From: Rubrivivax sp.
Lineage (GTDB): Bacteria; Pseudomonadota; Gammaproteobacteria; Burkholderiales; Burkholderiaceae_C
Assembly: GCA_016707445.1 (NCBI GenBank)
Contig: JADJHR010000003.1
Span: 806,001-870,000, forward strand
Length of the DNA stretch: 64,000 nt
Direction of reading: 5' to 3'
Shown here piece by piece: positions 10,249-18,762 of this stretch (positions are counted from its first letter, which is position 1; each line of letters starts with the position of its first letter). Position numbers and translations under genes: made by a program. The notes below the pieces were generated by a model. It ran no database searches and had not been told where the DNA came from. It was given only the letters and a program-made list of their open reading frames with translations.

Positions 10249-11070
10249 TCAGTCGACCACGGCCGCCCGGTAGGCATGCCATGAGGCATGCCCGAGCACC
10301 GGCCCCACCACCAGCAGCCCGGCGAACCAGGGCAGCAGCGCCAGGCCGACCAGCGCGGCGATCAGCGCCGCCCACAGCAACATCACGCCGGGTTGCCCCA
10401 GCACCAGACGCAGGCTGGTCAGGCCGGCGGTGATGGCGTCGGTCTGGCGATGCAGGATCATCGGCATCGCCACCACGCTGATGGCATAGATCAGCCCGGC
10501 GAAGAAGGCGCCGCTCAGCGTCCAGCCGACGATGAAGCCGAGATTTTCGGGGTCCAGCAGCGCCAGCAGCGAACCCTTGAAGTCGGGCATGCCGTCGAAG
10601 CTGACCGCAAAGAGCACCAGCGTGACGCGGCCCCACAGCATCTCCAGCACCAGCAGCACGAAGCCGAAGATGCCGAGCTGGGCGGTACGCGTGTCCCAGG
10701 CCAGCAGCGAATCGCCGAAGTCAGGTTGGTCACCGGCCTCCAGCCGCTGGCTGGTGCGGTACAGGCCCAGGCACAGGAAGGGCCCCATCAGCAGGAACCC
10801 GGCCGACAGCGCCAGCATGTAGGCGGGCGCATTCTCGTAGACCTTCAGCAGCATCCAGCCCATGAGCACGAAGCAGCCACCGTAGAACAGGCCGATCGCC
10901 GGTGCGCGACGGAAGTCGCGCCAGCCCAGGGCCAGCCAGCGAAACGGGGCAGCCAGGGACAGGGTGCGCAGTTCGATGCTCGGGCCGGCCGATTCGTGTG
11001 CTGCTGCGCCGGTGACGGCGGGGTCTGGCGCGTTGACGGAATCGGGCGGGCCGCTGTCGGATGAGCTCAT
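10249..11070 (-). CDS. DUF2189 family integral membrane protein
   Basis: A 273-residue membrane protein. About 45 residues of Ser/Ala/Pro-rich N-terminus precede a soluble stretch (LSLAAPFRWLALGWRDFRRAP) and then about six hydrophobic segments, ending in LVVGPVLGHASWHAYRAAV. The FGDSLLAWDTRTAQLGIFG loop and the C-terminal GHASWHAYR box are DUF2189 features. No function is established; the family is widespread in alpha- and betaproteobacteria. ATG at 11070 is the first reasonable start. galU lies upstream in the same direction, but a hairpin separates them, so co-transcription is uncertain. Confidence 0.83.
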   Translation of the reverse strand: MSSSDSGPPDSVNAPDPAVTGAAAHESAGPSIELRTLSLAAPFRWLALGWRDFRRAPAIGLFYGGCFVLMGWMLLKVYENAPAYMLALSAGFLLMGPFLCLGLYRTSQRLEAGDQPDFGDSLLAWDTRTAQLGIFGFVLLVLEMLWGRVTLVLFAVSFDGMPDFKGSLLALLDPENLGFIVGWTLSGAFFAGLIYAISVVAMPMILHRQTDAITAGLTSLRLVLGQPGVMLLWAALIAALVGLALLPWFAGLLVVGPVLGHASWHAYRAAVVD

Positions 11071-11123
11071 GGTGGGATTGTTTGCTGCGCCCGCAGTCTG
11101 CTGGCGCAGCGGCGCTGCGTCCA

Positions 11124-11139
11124 CCCGGGCCAGCCCGGG
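11124..11139 (-). terminator. Hairpin downstream of galU
   Basis: CCCGGGC and GCCCGGG around two bases, 16 bases past the galU stop and about 50 bases before the DUF2189 start. No T tract on either strand. Confidence 0.35.
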
Positions 11140-11154
11140 GCCGGGCGTGAAGCG

Positions 11155-12021
11155 CTACAGCGCCAGGCCCTTGAGGAAAGCGCGGAAACCGGGGCCCAGC
11201 GCCGGGTGCGCCAGTGCCAGTTCGACGTTGGCCTGCAGGAATCCTTCCTTGCTGCCGCAGTCGTAGCGTCGGCCCTCGTAGCGGTAGGCAAAGACCTTTT
11301 CGCGTCGCAGCAGCGACGCGATGCCGTCGGTCAGCTGGATCTCGCCGCCCACGCCGCGTGGCTGGTTCGCGATCTCGTGAAAGACGCCGGGCGTCAGGAT
11401 GTAGCGGCCGGCCACACCCAGGCGCGACGGTGCGTCTTCGGGCGCCGGCTTCTCGACCATCTGCTGGATGTCGATCATGCGCTCGCCGACCGCGCTGCCG
11501 GCCACGATGCCGTAGCGCCGCGTGTGCTCGGCCGGCACTTCCTGCACCGCCAGGATCGACGCGCGCCACTCGGCGAACTGCTCGACCATCTGCTTCAGCA
11601 CCGGGGTCTCGCCCACCATCAGGTCGTCGGCCAGCAGCACGGCAAAGGGTTCATTGCCGACCAGGCGTTGGCCGCACATCACGGCGTGCCCCAGCCCCAA
11701 TGCCTGCGCCTGGCGCACGTAGATGCATTCCATGTCGTCGGGCTTGACGCCGCGCACGACGTCGAGCAGCTCTTGCTTGCCTGCTTGCTCAAGTGCCACC
11801 TCGAGCTCGAAGGTCATGTCGAAATGATCCTCGATCGGCCGCTTGTGGCGGCCCGTGACAAAAATCATCTCGCGCACGCCGGCGGCATAGGCTTCCTCGA
11901 CCGCGTACTGGATCAGCGGTTTGTCCACGACCGGCAGCATTTCCTTCGGTTGCGCCTTGGTCGCAGGCAAGAACCGTGTGCCGAGGCCCGCAACCGGGAA
12001 TATCGCCTTCTTGATCAACAT
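11155..12021 (-). CDS. galU: UTP--glucose-1-phosphate uridylyltransferase
   Basis: A 288-residue nucleotidyltransferase, the usual GalU length. It makes UDP-glucose from UTP and glucose-1-phosphate for exopolysaccharide, LPS core and trehalose pathways. Signature blocks: AIFPVAGLGTRFLPATKAQPK (nucleotide loop), DKPLIQYAVEEA, FAVLLADDLM (metal-binding Asp), MVEKP and YDCGSKEGFLQAN near the C-terminus. The ATG at 12021 begins MLIKKAIFPV, exactly the family N-terminus; the open frame continues far upstream but only as a shadow of the divergent gene. It faces away from the hydroxyacid-dehydrogenase homologue at 12106. Confidence 0.95.
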   Translation of the reverse strand: MLIKKAIFPVAGLGTRFLPATKAQPKEMLPVVDKPLIQYAVEEAYAAGVREMIFVTGRHKRPIEDHFDMTFELEVALEQAGKQELLDVVRGVKPDDMECIYVRQAQALGLGHAVMCGQRLVGNEPFAVLLADDLMVGETPVLKQMVEQFAEWRASILAVQEVPAEHTRRYGIVAGSAVGERMIDIQQMVEKPAPEDAPSRLGVAGRYILTPGVFHEIANQPRGVGGEIQLTDGIASLLRREKVFAYRYEGRRYDCGSKEGFLQANVELALAHPALGPGFRAFLKGLAL

Positions 12022-12030
12022 TTGCTTACC

Positions 12031-12036
12031 TAGAAT
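12031..12036 (+). promoter_or_regulatory. Candidate -10 element (TAGAAT) in the galU/12106 divergent region
   Basis: TAGAAT lies 69 bases before the 12106 gene. A TTGATC lies 14 bases upstream of it, closer than normal spacing. Supported mainly by recurrence of the same hexamer upstream of other rightward genes here. Confidence 0.28.
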
Positions 12037-12105
12037 GGGGTCACCCAGGCCATTCTGGCACGTGGTGTCCTGGGCTTCGCTGGCACAAGAACACATCATC
12101 CGCCC

Positions 12106-13080
12106 ATGGATCTGCTCGTCGTGGAACCCTTGGACCCCGAGGTCCTGGACTGGCTGTCCATGCGCCACGCCGTGGTCTACGCGCCGCATCTGGCACATGA
12201 CCCGCGCGAGTTTCGCGCCGCGCTGGGGCGGGTGCGGGGCGTGGTGCTGCCGCCTTCGGTGGCGGTCGACCGCGCGGTGCTGCGGGCCGCCCCTTACCTG
12301 ATGACGGTGGGCCGCCTTTCGGCCGGCGCCGAGAACCTTGACCTTGAGGCCTGCGCGCGCGCCGGCGTCGAGGTGGTGCGACCGGCCACCGCCAGTGCCA
12401 ACGCCGAGGCCGAATTCGCCATCGGGGCGCTGCTGCAGATGCTGCGCCGCGTGCCGGTGATCAACGCCGAAGGCCTGGCCGTGGGGCGCGAGCTTGGCGG
12501 GTCGGTGATCGGCATCGTCGGCATGACACCGGCGGCGCGCCCGCTGGCCACGCTGCTGGACACCTTCGGCGCGCGTGTCATCGGCTACGACCCCGCCGTG
12601 CACGCCGGCGACGGCCTGTGGGACCGCTGGGGTGTCGAGCCGGTGCCGCTGCGCCAGCTGATGGAGCACAGCGACGGCGTGTGCGTGCTGTTGAGCTACT
12701 ACTCGCGCTACCACGGCCTGCTGGGCAGCCGCTACCTGTCGGAATGCAAGCCCAACCAGGTGCTGGTCAGTCTGGCGCCGTCGGGATTGTTCGACGAACA
12801 GGCGCTGGCCCACGGGCTGGCCACGCGGCGCATGGCTGCGGCCTGGTTCGACAGCATGGAGCCCGGCACCCTGGACCCGGGCCGGCCGCTGCACAACATC
12901 GACGCGCTGCAGATCACGCCGCGCGTGGCCAGCACGACGCGCGAATCACGCATCCGCAGCGCCTGGGCGGTGGCCCAGCGCATGGACGAGATCCTGCAGG
13001 CGCGGGCGACCGAGGCCGACTTCACGTCGACGACACCAGGCGCGCTAGCTGGTCTCGAAGACGACCCAGCGTCTGCGTGA
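12106..13080 (+). CDS. D-2-hydroxyacid dehydrogenase homologue lacking catalytic residues
   Basis: A 324-residue protein with the overall plan of phosphoglycerate dehydrogenase-like enzymes: N-terminal substrate domain, a Rossmann segment near VIGIVGMTPAARPLATLLD (residues 132-151), and a return to the first domain at the C-terminus. Key residues are missing. The ARG of the NxxARGxxVD box reads APS in LVSLAPSGLFDEQALAHG, and the TPH box holding the catalytic His reads TPRVASTT. The glycine fingerprint is also degenerate (GMTPAA for GxGxxG). A Glu in DSMEPGTLDP survives. This looks like a non-catalytic relative, perhaps a binding or regulatory protein. Its last 59 bases overlap the 3' end of valS on the other strand. 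ATG at 12106 is the only sensible start. Confidence 0.8.
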   Translation: MDLLVVEPLDPEVLDWLSMRHAVVYAPHLAHDPREFRAALGRVRGVVLPPSVAVDRAVLRAAPYLMTVGRLSAGAENLDLEACARAGVEVVRPATASANAEAEFAIGALLQMLRRVPVINAEGLAVGRELGGSVIGIVGMTPAARPLATLLDTFGARVIGYDPAVHAGDGLWDRWGVEPVPLRQLMEHSDGVCVLLSYYSRYHGLLGSRYLSECKPNQVLVSLAPSGLFDEQALAHGLATRRMAAAWFDSMEPGTLDPGRPLHNIDALQITPRVASTTRESRIRSAWAVAQRMDEILQARATEADFTSTTPGALAGLEDDPASA

Positions 13081-15865
13081 AATCGGCCAGCCGCAGCTGC
13101 TCTTGCTGCACCACGGCAGCCGGTGCGCGCGCGACGAAACCCTGATTGCCCAGCTTGGTCTGCGCCTTGGCGATCTCGCCTTCCAGTCGTGATATCTCCT
13201 TGCCCAGGCGCGCGCTTTCGGCGGCGACATCGATCTCGACATGCAGTGCCAGGCGCACATCACCCTGCATCGCCACCGGCGCAGCCTTGGTGGCGGTGGC
13301 GAATGCGGCCTCGTCGTCGATCACGCGCACCTCGGCCAGGCGGGCCAGGGCCTTGAGCAAGGGCGCAGCCTGCGCCATGAAGGCCGCGTCGCCATGGCTG
13401 ATCAGCGGCACGCGCTCGCCGGGGTTCAAGCCCATCTCGCTGCGCAGCGCACGGCAGCTGCCGACCACCGCCTTGAGCCGCGTCATCCAGGCGTCGGCCG
13501 CCGCGTCGACACGTTCAGGCTGGGCCTGCGGATACGCCGCCGTGACGATGGTCTCGGTGCCGCCTTCGGCCCTGCGCCCGGCGGCCACGGCCACGGTCTG
13601 CCACAGCTCGGCGGTGATGAAGGGCGCCACCGGGTGCAGCAGGCGCAGCACGGTTTCCAGCACGCGCAGCAGGCTGCGCCGGGTGGCACGCTGCTCGCGG
13701 TCGCTGCCGGTCTGCAGCTGTACCTTGGCGATCTCGAGGTACCAGTCGCAGTATTCGTCCCAGACGAAGCTGTAGATCGCACCGGCCACGTTGTCCAGCC
13801 GGTACTCGGCAAAGCCGTGCGCCATCGCCGCCTCGACCCGCTGCAGTTCGCTGGCGATCCACCGGTCGGCCGGCGAGAAGCCGAGGTCGTCGTTCTCGCC
13901 CAGCCCGCAATCCTTGCCCTCGCAGTTCATCAGCACGAACTTGGCTGCGTTCCAGAGCTTGTTGCAGAAGTTGCGGTAGCCCTCGCAGCGCTTGGCATCG
14001 AAGTTGATGTTGCGGCCCAGGCTGGCGTAGCTGGCCATGGTCAGACGCAGTGCGTCGGCGCCGTAGCCTGGGATGCCATCGGGGAACTCTTTCTCGGTGT
14101 CCTTGCGCACGCGGGGTGCCGACTCGGGCTTGCGCAGCCCGGTGCTGCGCTTGACCAGCAGCTCGGGCAGTGCGATGCCGTCGATCAGGTCCACCGGGTC
14201 GAGCACGTTGCCTTCGCTCTTGCTCATCTTCTTGCCCTGCGCGTCGCGCACCAGGCCGTGGATGTAGACGTCGCGGAACGGCACCCGTCCGGTGAAGTGC
14301 GTCGTCATCATGATCATCCGGGCGACCCAGAAGAAGATGATGTCGAAGCCCGTGACCAGCACGCTGCTGGGCAGAAACAGGTCCAGCTCGCGCGTCTGGG
14401 CCGGCCAGCCCAGCGTGGAGAAGGGCACCAGGGCCGAGCTGTACCAGGTGTCCAGCACGTCCTCGTCGCGCGTCAGCGGGCCGCTGTAGCCGGCTTGCGT
14501 GGCACGTTGGCGTGCTTCGTCCTCGCTGCGGCCGACGAACAGCTCGCCGCCGCTGCCGTACCAGGCCGGGATCTGGTGGCCCCACCACAGCTGACGGCTG
14601 ATGCACCAGTCCTGGATGTTGTTCATCCAGTGGTTGTAGGTGTTGACCCACTGTTCGGGCACGAAGCGCACCTGGCCGCTGGACACGGCGTCGATCGCCC
14701 GCTGCGCGATGCTGACGCCGCCGGCACCGGCCTTGTTCATCGCCACGAACCACTGGTCGGTCAGCATCGGCTCGATGACCTGCCCGGTGCGTGCGCAGCG
14801 CGGCACCATCAGCTTGTGCTTCTTCGTCTCGACCAGCAAGCCCAGCGCGTCGAGGTCGGCGACGACCTTCTTGCGCGCGACGAACCGGTCCAGCCCACGA
14901 TAGGCCGCGGGCGCCAGTTCGTTGAGCGTGGCGTCGAGCGCCAGCACGCCGATCTTCGGCAGGCCATGGCGTTGACCGACGGCATAGTCGTTGGCGTCGT
15001 GCGCCGGCGTGACCTTGACCACGCCGGTGCCGAATTCGCGGTCGACGTAGGCGTCGGCGATGACCGGGATCTCGCGGTCGCACAGCGGCAGCTTCACGCG
15101 TCGGCCGATCAGTGATGCATAACGTTCATCATCAGGGTGCACCATCACTGCCGTGTCGCCGAGCATGGTTTCAGGGCGCGTGGTGGCCACCACCAGGCTG
15201 CCCGGGCCGCCGGCAGCCGACAGGCTGCCGTCGTCATCAACCAGCGGATAGCGGATGTGCCACAGGAAGCCGTCTTCCTCTTCGCTTTCGACCTCCAGGT
15301 CGGACACCGCCGACTTCAGCACCGGGTCCCAGCTGACCAGGCGCTTGCCGCGGTAGATCAGGCCCTCGTCGTACAGCCGCACGAAGGTCTCGGTGACGAT
15401 GGTCGACAGCCGCTCGTCCATCGTGAAGTACTCGCGCGACCAGTCCACGCTGTCGCCCATGCGGCGCATCTGGCGCGTGATGGTGGCGCCCGAGCTGGTC
15501 TTCCAATCCCAAACCTGGGCGACAAAATTCTTGCGCCCCAGGTCGTGGCGCGACAGCCCGGCGTCCTGCAGCTGGCGCTCGACCACGATCTGCGTCGCAA
15601 TGCCCGCATGGTCGGTGCCCGGCAGCCACAGCGTGTTGTGGCCCTGCATGCGGTGCCAGCGCGTCAGCGCGTCCATGATGGTCTGGTTGAACGCGTGCCC
15701 CATGTGCAGCGTGCCGGTCACATTGGGCGGCGGCAGCTGGATGCTGAACGACGGCCGCGACGGGTCGAGCGTGGGCGCGAACAGGCCGGGCTGGTCCCAT
15801 ATCGGCGCCCAGCGGGCTTCGATGGCGGCGGGGTCGAAGGACTTGGCGAGTTCAGGCGTGGTCAT
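13022..15865 (-). CDS. valS: Valyl-tRNA synthetase
   Basis: A 947-residue class Ia synthetase that charges tRNA-Val in the cytoplasm. The HIGH signature appears as HMGH at residues 54-57 within PPPNVTGTLHMGHAF, and KMSKS at about 542-546 in GKKMSKSEGNVLDP. The editing domain lies between (CP1, with TTRPETMLGD), followed by the anticodon-binding domain (WDEYCDWYLE). The C-terminus has the ValS coiled coil, RLGKEISRLEGEIAKAQTKL. ATG at 15865 gives the family start MTTPELAKSFDP; ten further codons upstream are probably untranslated. The C-terminal coding overlaps the convergent 12106 gene by 59 bases. Confidence 0.97.
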   Translation of the reverse strand: MTTPELAKSFDPAAIEARWAPIWDQPGLFAPTLDPSRPSFSIQLPPPNVTGTLHMGHAFNQTIMDALTRWHRMQGHNTLWLPGTDHAGIATQIVVERQLQDAGLSRHDLGRKNFVAQVWDWKTSSGATITRQMRRMGDSVDWSREYFTMDERLSTIVTETFVRLYDEGLIYRGKRLVSWDPVLKSAVSDLEVESEEEDGFLWHIRYPLVDDDGSLSAAGGPGSLVVATTRPETMLGDTAVMVHPDDERYASLIGRRVKLPLCDREIPVIADAYVDREFGTGVVKVTPAHDANDYAVGQRHGLPKIGVLALDATLNELAPAAYRGLDRFVARKKVVADLDALGLLVETKKHKLMVPRCARTGQVIEPMLTDQWFVAMNKAGAGGVSIAQRAIDAVSSGQVRFVPEQWVNTYNHWMNNIQDWCISRQLWWGHQIPAWYGSGGELFVGRSEDEARQRATQAGYSGPLTRDEDVLDTWYSSALVPFSTLGWPAQTRELDLFLPSSVLVTGFDIIFFWVARMIMMTTHFTGRVPFRDVYIHGLVRDAQGKKMSKSEGNVLDPVDLIDGIALPELLVKRSTGLRKPESAPRVRKDTEKEFPDGIPGYGADALRLTMASYASLGRNINFDAKRCEGYRNFCNKLWNAAKFVLMNCEGKDCGLGENDDLGFSPADRWIASELQRVEAAMAHGFAEYRLDNVAGAIYSFVWDEYCDWYLEIAKVQLQTGSDREQRATRRSLLRVLETVLRLLHPVAPFITAELWQTVAVAAGRRAEGGTETIVTAAYPQAQPERVDAAADAWMTRLKAVVGSCRALRSEMGLNPGERVPLISHGDAAFMAQAAPLLKALARLAEVRVIDDEAAFATATKAAPVAMQGDVRLALHVEIDVAAESARLGKEISRLEGEIAKAQTKLGNQGFVARAPAAVVQQEQLRLADFTQTLGRLRDQLARLVSST

Positions 15866-15993
15866 GGCGCAGGCACAATGAAATCTCGTCGACACGCAGG
15901 GATGGCGTCGGCGCAGGGCATCTCGGGGTGGACCGCGATTGTAGGTCGGGGCCCGACGTCGAATCTGCCCTTCTACGGCCCCAAGGAGCCCTC

Positions 15994-17400
15994 ATGCCCC
16001 AGCTTCGAATGCCCGGCCAGCGGCGTCCCGCCGCGGCCTTGTTGGCCAGCCTGGCGCTGGTGGTGGCGCTGACAGCGGCGGGCCTGGGCGGCTGCGGCGG
16101 CGGTGACGTCAGCGGCAGCCCGTTGCCGCCGTTGCCCGGCCTGACCTGCAGCGGTGCCGAACAGCGGCTGTGGCTGGTCGACTACTTCGACGACTGGTAC
16201 TTCTGGCGCCGCCAGGCGCCCGACCCCAGCCCGTTTCCCGACCGTTCGGTGGCCGAACTGTTCCAGGCCTCGCTGTACACCGGCAACGACCCGCAGTTCC
16301 CGCGCGATCGCTGGAGCCGCATGGAATCGAGCGCCGACTTCGACCGCTTCTTCACCGACGGCAAATCGCTGGGCTACGGTCTGTTCCTGGCCGGTCTGGA
16401 AATCCAGGGCCAGCCCGATCGGCCGCTGCGCGTGCGCTATGTCGAGCCGCGCAGCGATGCCGCGGCGCAAGGCGTGCAGCGCGGCGAGCAGATCGTCTCG
16501 GCGGGTGGGCGCAGCGCCGCGCAGATGGTCGCCAGCGACGACTTCACGCCGTTCACACCCAGCGCCGAAGGACAGAACCTGAGTCTGGTGCTGCGGCAGG
16601 GCACGCAGGAGCGCACGCTGTCACTGCGTGCCACGGCCTTTGCCCTGACCCCGGTGACGCTGGGCCAGGTGCTGCAGACGCCGGCCGGCCGGCGCATGGG
16701 CTACCTGCACGTGAAGGACATGATCGACCAGGCCGAACCGCAGCTGGCGAAGGCCTATGCCGATTTTCGTGCCGCCGGTGTGCAAGAGCTGGCCATCGAC
16801 CTGCGCTACAACGGCGGCGGCCTGGTCAGCCTGGCGAACACGCTGGCGTCCTATGTGTCCGCGGCGCGCACGCACGATCGCACCTTTGCCAGCCTGCGCT
16901 TCAACGACCGCCGTGCCGGCAGCAACGACACGCGCTACCGCTTCGAAGACCCGGCATTGGCGCTGGGCCTGACGCGCGTGTACCTGCTGACCGGGCCGCG
17001 CACCTGCTCTGCCAGCGAACTGGTCATCAACGGCCTGCGCCCCTTCGTCGACGTGGTGGTGGTGGGCGACACCAGCTGCGGCAAGCCGGTCGGCTTCGTA
17101 CCGGTGAGCCGCTGCGACACCACCTTCAATGTCGTCAATTTCGAGGCGGTGAATGCCGACAACCAGGGGCGCTATTTCGGCGGCATCGAACCGCGCTGCG
17201 CGGTGGAGGAGAACTTGAGCCAGCCGCTGGGTGCGCCCGATGAGCCACTGCTGGCCGCGGCGCGCCAACATGCCGACAGCGGCAGCTGCCCCGCCACCAG
17301 CGGCGTGCTGACCGCCCGCCGTCGCGCCCTGCGTGCGGCCGACGGCCAGGCGGTTCGGGCGGGCGAGCCGCCGGAGCGCCAGGGCATGTGGACACGCTGA
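15994..17400 (+). CDS. S41-family C-terminal-processing-type protease, predicted lipoprotein
   Basis: A 468-residue protein. A signal peptide ends in a lipobox-like AGLGGC with Cys34 as the lipidation site, so it is probably anchored in the outer or inner membrane facing the periplasm. A degenerate PDZ-like region follows (RVRYVEPRSDAAAQGVQRGEQIVSAGG, around 150-180). The protease core has DLRYNGGG and a Ser within the SASE motif at 339-342. A Lys at 364 in DTSCGKPVGF supplies the expected Ser/Lys dyad. It has several extra cysteines. ATG at 15994 sits behind AAGGAG, a good Shine-Dalgarno. Substrate unknown. It is divergent from valS. Confidence 0.85.
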   Translation: MPQLRMPGQRRPAAALLASLALVVALTAAGLGGCGGGDVSGSPLPPLPGLTCSGAEQRLWLVDYFDDWYFWRRQAPDPSPFPDRSVAELFQASLYTGNDPQFPRDRWSRMESSADFDRFFTDGKSLGYGLFLAGLEIQGQPDRPLRVRYVEPRSDAAAQGVQRGEQIVSAGGRSAAQMVASDDFTPFTPSAEGQNLSLVLRQGTQERTLSLRATAFALTPVTLGQVLQTPAGRRMGYLHVKDMIDQAEPQLAKAYADFRAAGVQELAIDLRYNGGGLVSLANTLASYVSAARTHDRTFASLRFNDRRAGSNDTRYRFEDPALALGLTRVYLLTGPRTCSASELVINGLRPFVDVVVVGDTSCGKPVGFVPVSRCDTTFNVVNFEAVNADNQGRYFGGIEPRCAVEENLSQPLGAPDEPLLAAARQHADSGSCPATSGVLTARRRALRAADGQAVRAGEPPERQGMWTR

Positions 17401-17481
17401 CGATCGTGACCACAAATCCGTTGACCCACACCGGCTGTGCCCGAGGCTGATGAGCGACGCGTCGACCTGTATAGGGCGGCC

Positions 17482-18753
17482 ATGAGCGACCCACTTCCAG
17501 CGCCCGCCCCGGCACGTGGCACGGCAACCGTGGCGGACAACGACGAGGCCTTGGCGCCCGAAACGTGCGCCCCGGCGACGCCGGCTGCGGACCCGGTGGC
17601 GGCCGAGTTGCCGGCCGACGTGGCACCCCTTGATGCGCAGGTCGAGAGTCCACCACCGTCGACAGCGGCACCTGCCGCAGCCGGCGCAAAGGCCACACGG
17701 TGGGTCGCGGTGCTGGTGCTCGTGCTGTTCGTGCTGCTGATCGCCTGGCAGGTGGCGTCCGACCGACTGGTGCCGTACACGGCACGTGGCGCTGTGTCGG
17801 GTTACGTCGCCCAGCTGGCGCCGCGGGTGGCCGGCCAGGTGACCGAGGTGATGGTGCAGGACGGTGGCGTGGTGCAGGCTGGCGCGGCGCTGGCGCAGCT
17901 TGACCTCACGCCTTTCGATCTGGCCGTGCGCCAGGCCGAAGCCGGACTGTCGCGCGCGCTGCAGTCGAACCGCGTGGCGGCCACCGGCATCGTCGCCGCG
18001 CAGGCCGGCGGCACGGCGGCGCGTGCCCAGCGCGAGAACGTGCACGCCAACAGCGCACGCACGCTGGAACTGGTGGCGCGCGGGTTCTTGTCAACGGTGA
18101 AAGCCGACGACGCGCGGGCAGCGCAGCGCAGCGCCGACTCGCAGCTGCAGCAGGCCCAGGCCGAGCTGGACCGCGCGATGATCTCGTCCGGCGGCCGCGA
18201 AGCGTCGTCCAACCCCGAGATCCGAACGGCGCAGCTGCAGCTCGAGCAGGCGCAGCTCAACCGCCGCTTCGCCACTCTGACGGCGCCGACGCTGGGCGTG
18301 GTGACGAACCTGCGGCTGGCGGTCGGGCAGTACGTGGCGCCGGGCACGCCGGCGATGACCTTCATCGACGCGCGTGGCGCCTGGATCACCGCCGATCTGC
18401 GCGAGAACCAGCTCGGCAACGTGCAGGCCGGTGACGAGGTCGGCATCGTCTTCGACGCCGTTCCGGGCACGGTGTTCAAGGGCCGTGTGCAAAGCATCGC
18501 CTGGGGCGTGGACGTCGGCCGTGCCAGTGCGGGGGGGCTGCTGCAGAACCTTCCGCAAGGTCAGTGGTTCGAGCCGGCGCGGCGCATCCCCGTGCATGTC
18601 GAACTCGACGGCGGGCTCGAACACTGGCCCCGTGCAGCGCGCATCGGCGGCAAGGCCGGCATCGTCGTCTTCGCCGCCGGGCACGGCAACCCGATGGCCT
18701 GGATCGCCAGCGGCCTGCTGCACGCGCGTGCCTGGCTGTCCTACCACTACTGA
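17482..18753 (+). CDS. HlyD/EmrA-type membrane fusion protein
   Basis: A 423-residue periplasmic adaptor. After 70 Ala/Pro-rich cytoplasmic residues comes one membrane segment (about 73-91, WVAVLVLVLFVLLIAWQ). A biotinyl-lipoyl half (RGAVSGYVAQLAPRVAGQVTEV), a helical hairpin rich in Ala, Gln and Arg (about 150-250), and a second lipoyl/beta-barrel half (FATLTAPTLGVVTNLRLAVGQYVAPG) follow. This is the EmrA/AaeA arrangement. It lies 9 bases before a FUSC-type inner-membrane gene, so the two probably form an export pump like AaeAB for small acidic compounds. No outer-membrane factor is adjacent. ATG at 17482 was chosen over an upstream in-frame start inside the intergenic region. Confidence 0.85.
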   Translation: MSDPLPAPAPARGTATVADNDEALAPETCAPATPAADPVAAELPADVAPLDAQVESPPPSTAAPAAAGAKATRWVAVLVLVLFVLLIAWQVASDRLVPYTARGAVSGYVAQLAPRVAGQVTEVMVQDGGVVQAGAALAQLDLTPFDLAVRQAEAGLSRALQSNRVAATGIVAAQAGGTAARAQRENVHANSARTLELVARGFLSTVKADDARAAQRSADSQLQQAQAELDRAMISSGGREASSNPEIRTAQLQLEQAQLNRRFATLTAPTLGVVTNLRLAVGQYVAPGTPAMTFIDARGAWITADLRENQLGNVQAGDEVGIVFDAVPGTVFKGRVQSIAWGVDVGRASAGGLLQNLPQGQWFEPARRIPVHVELDGGLEHWPRAARIGGKAGIVVFAAGHGNPMAWIASGLLHARAWLSYHY

Positions 18754-18762
18754 GGCACGGCA

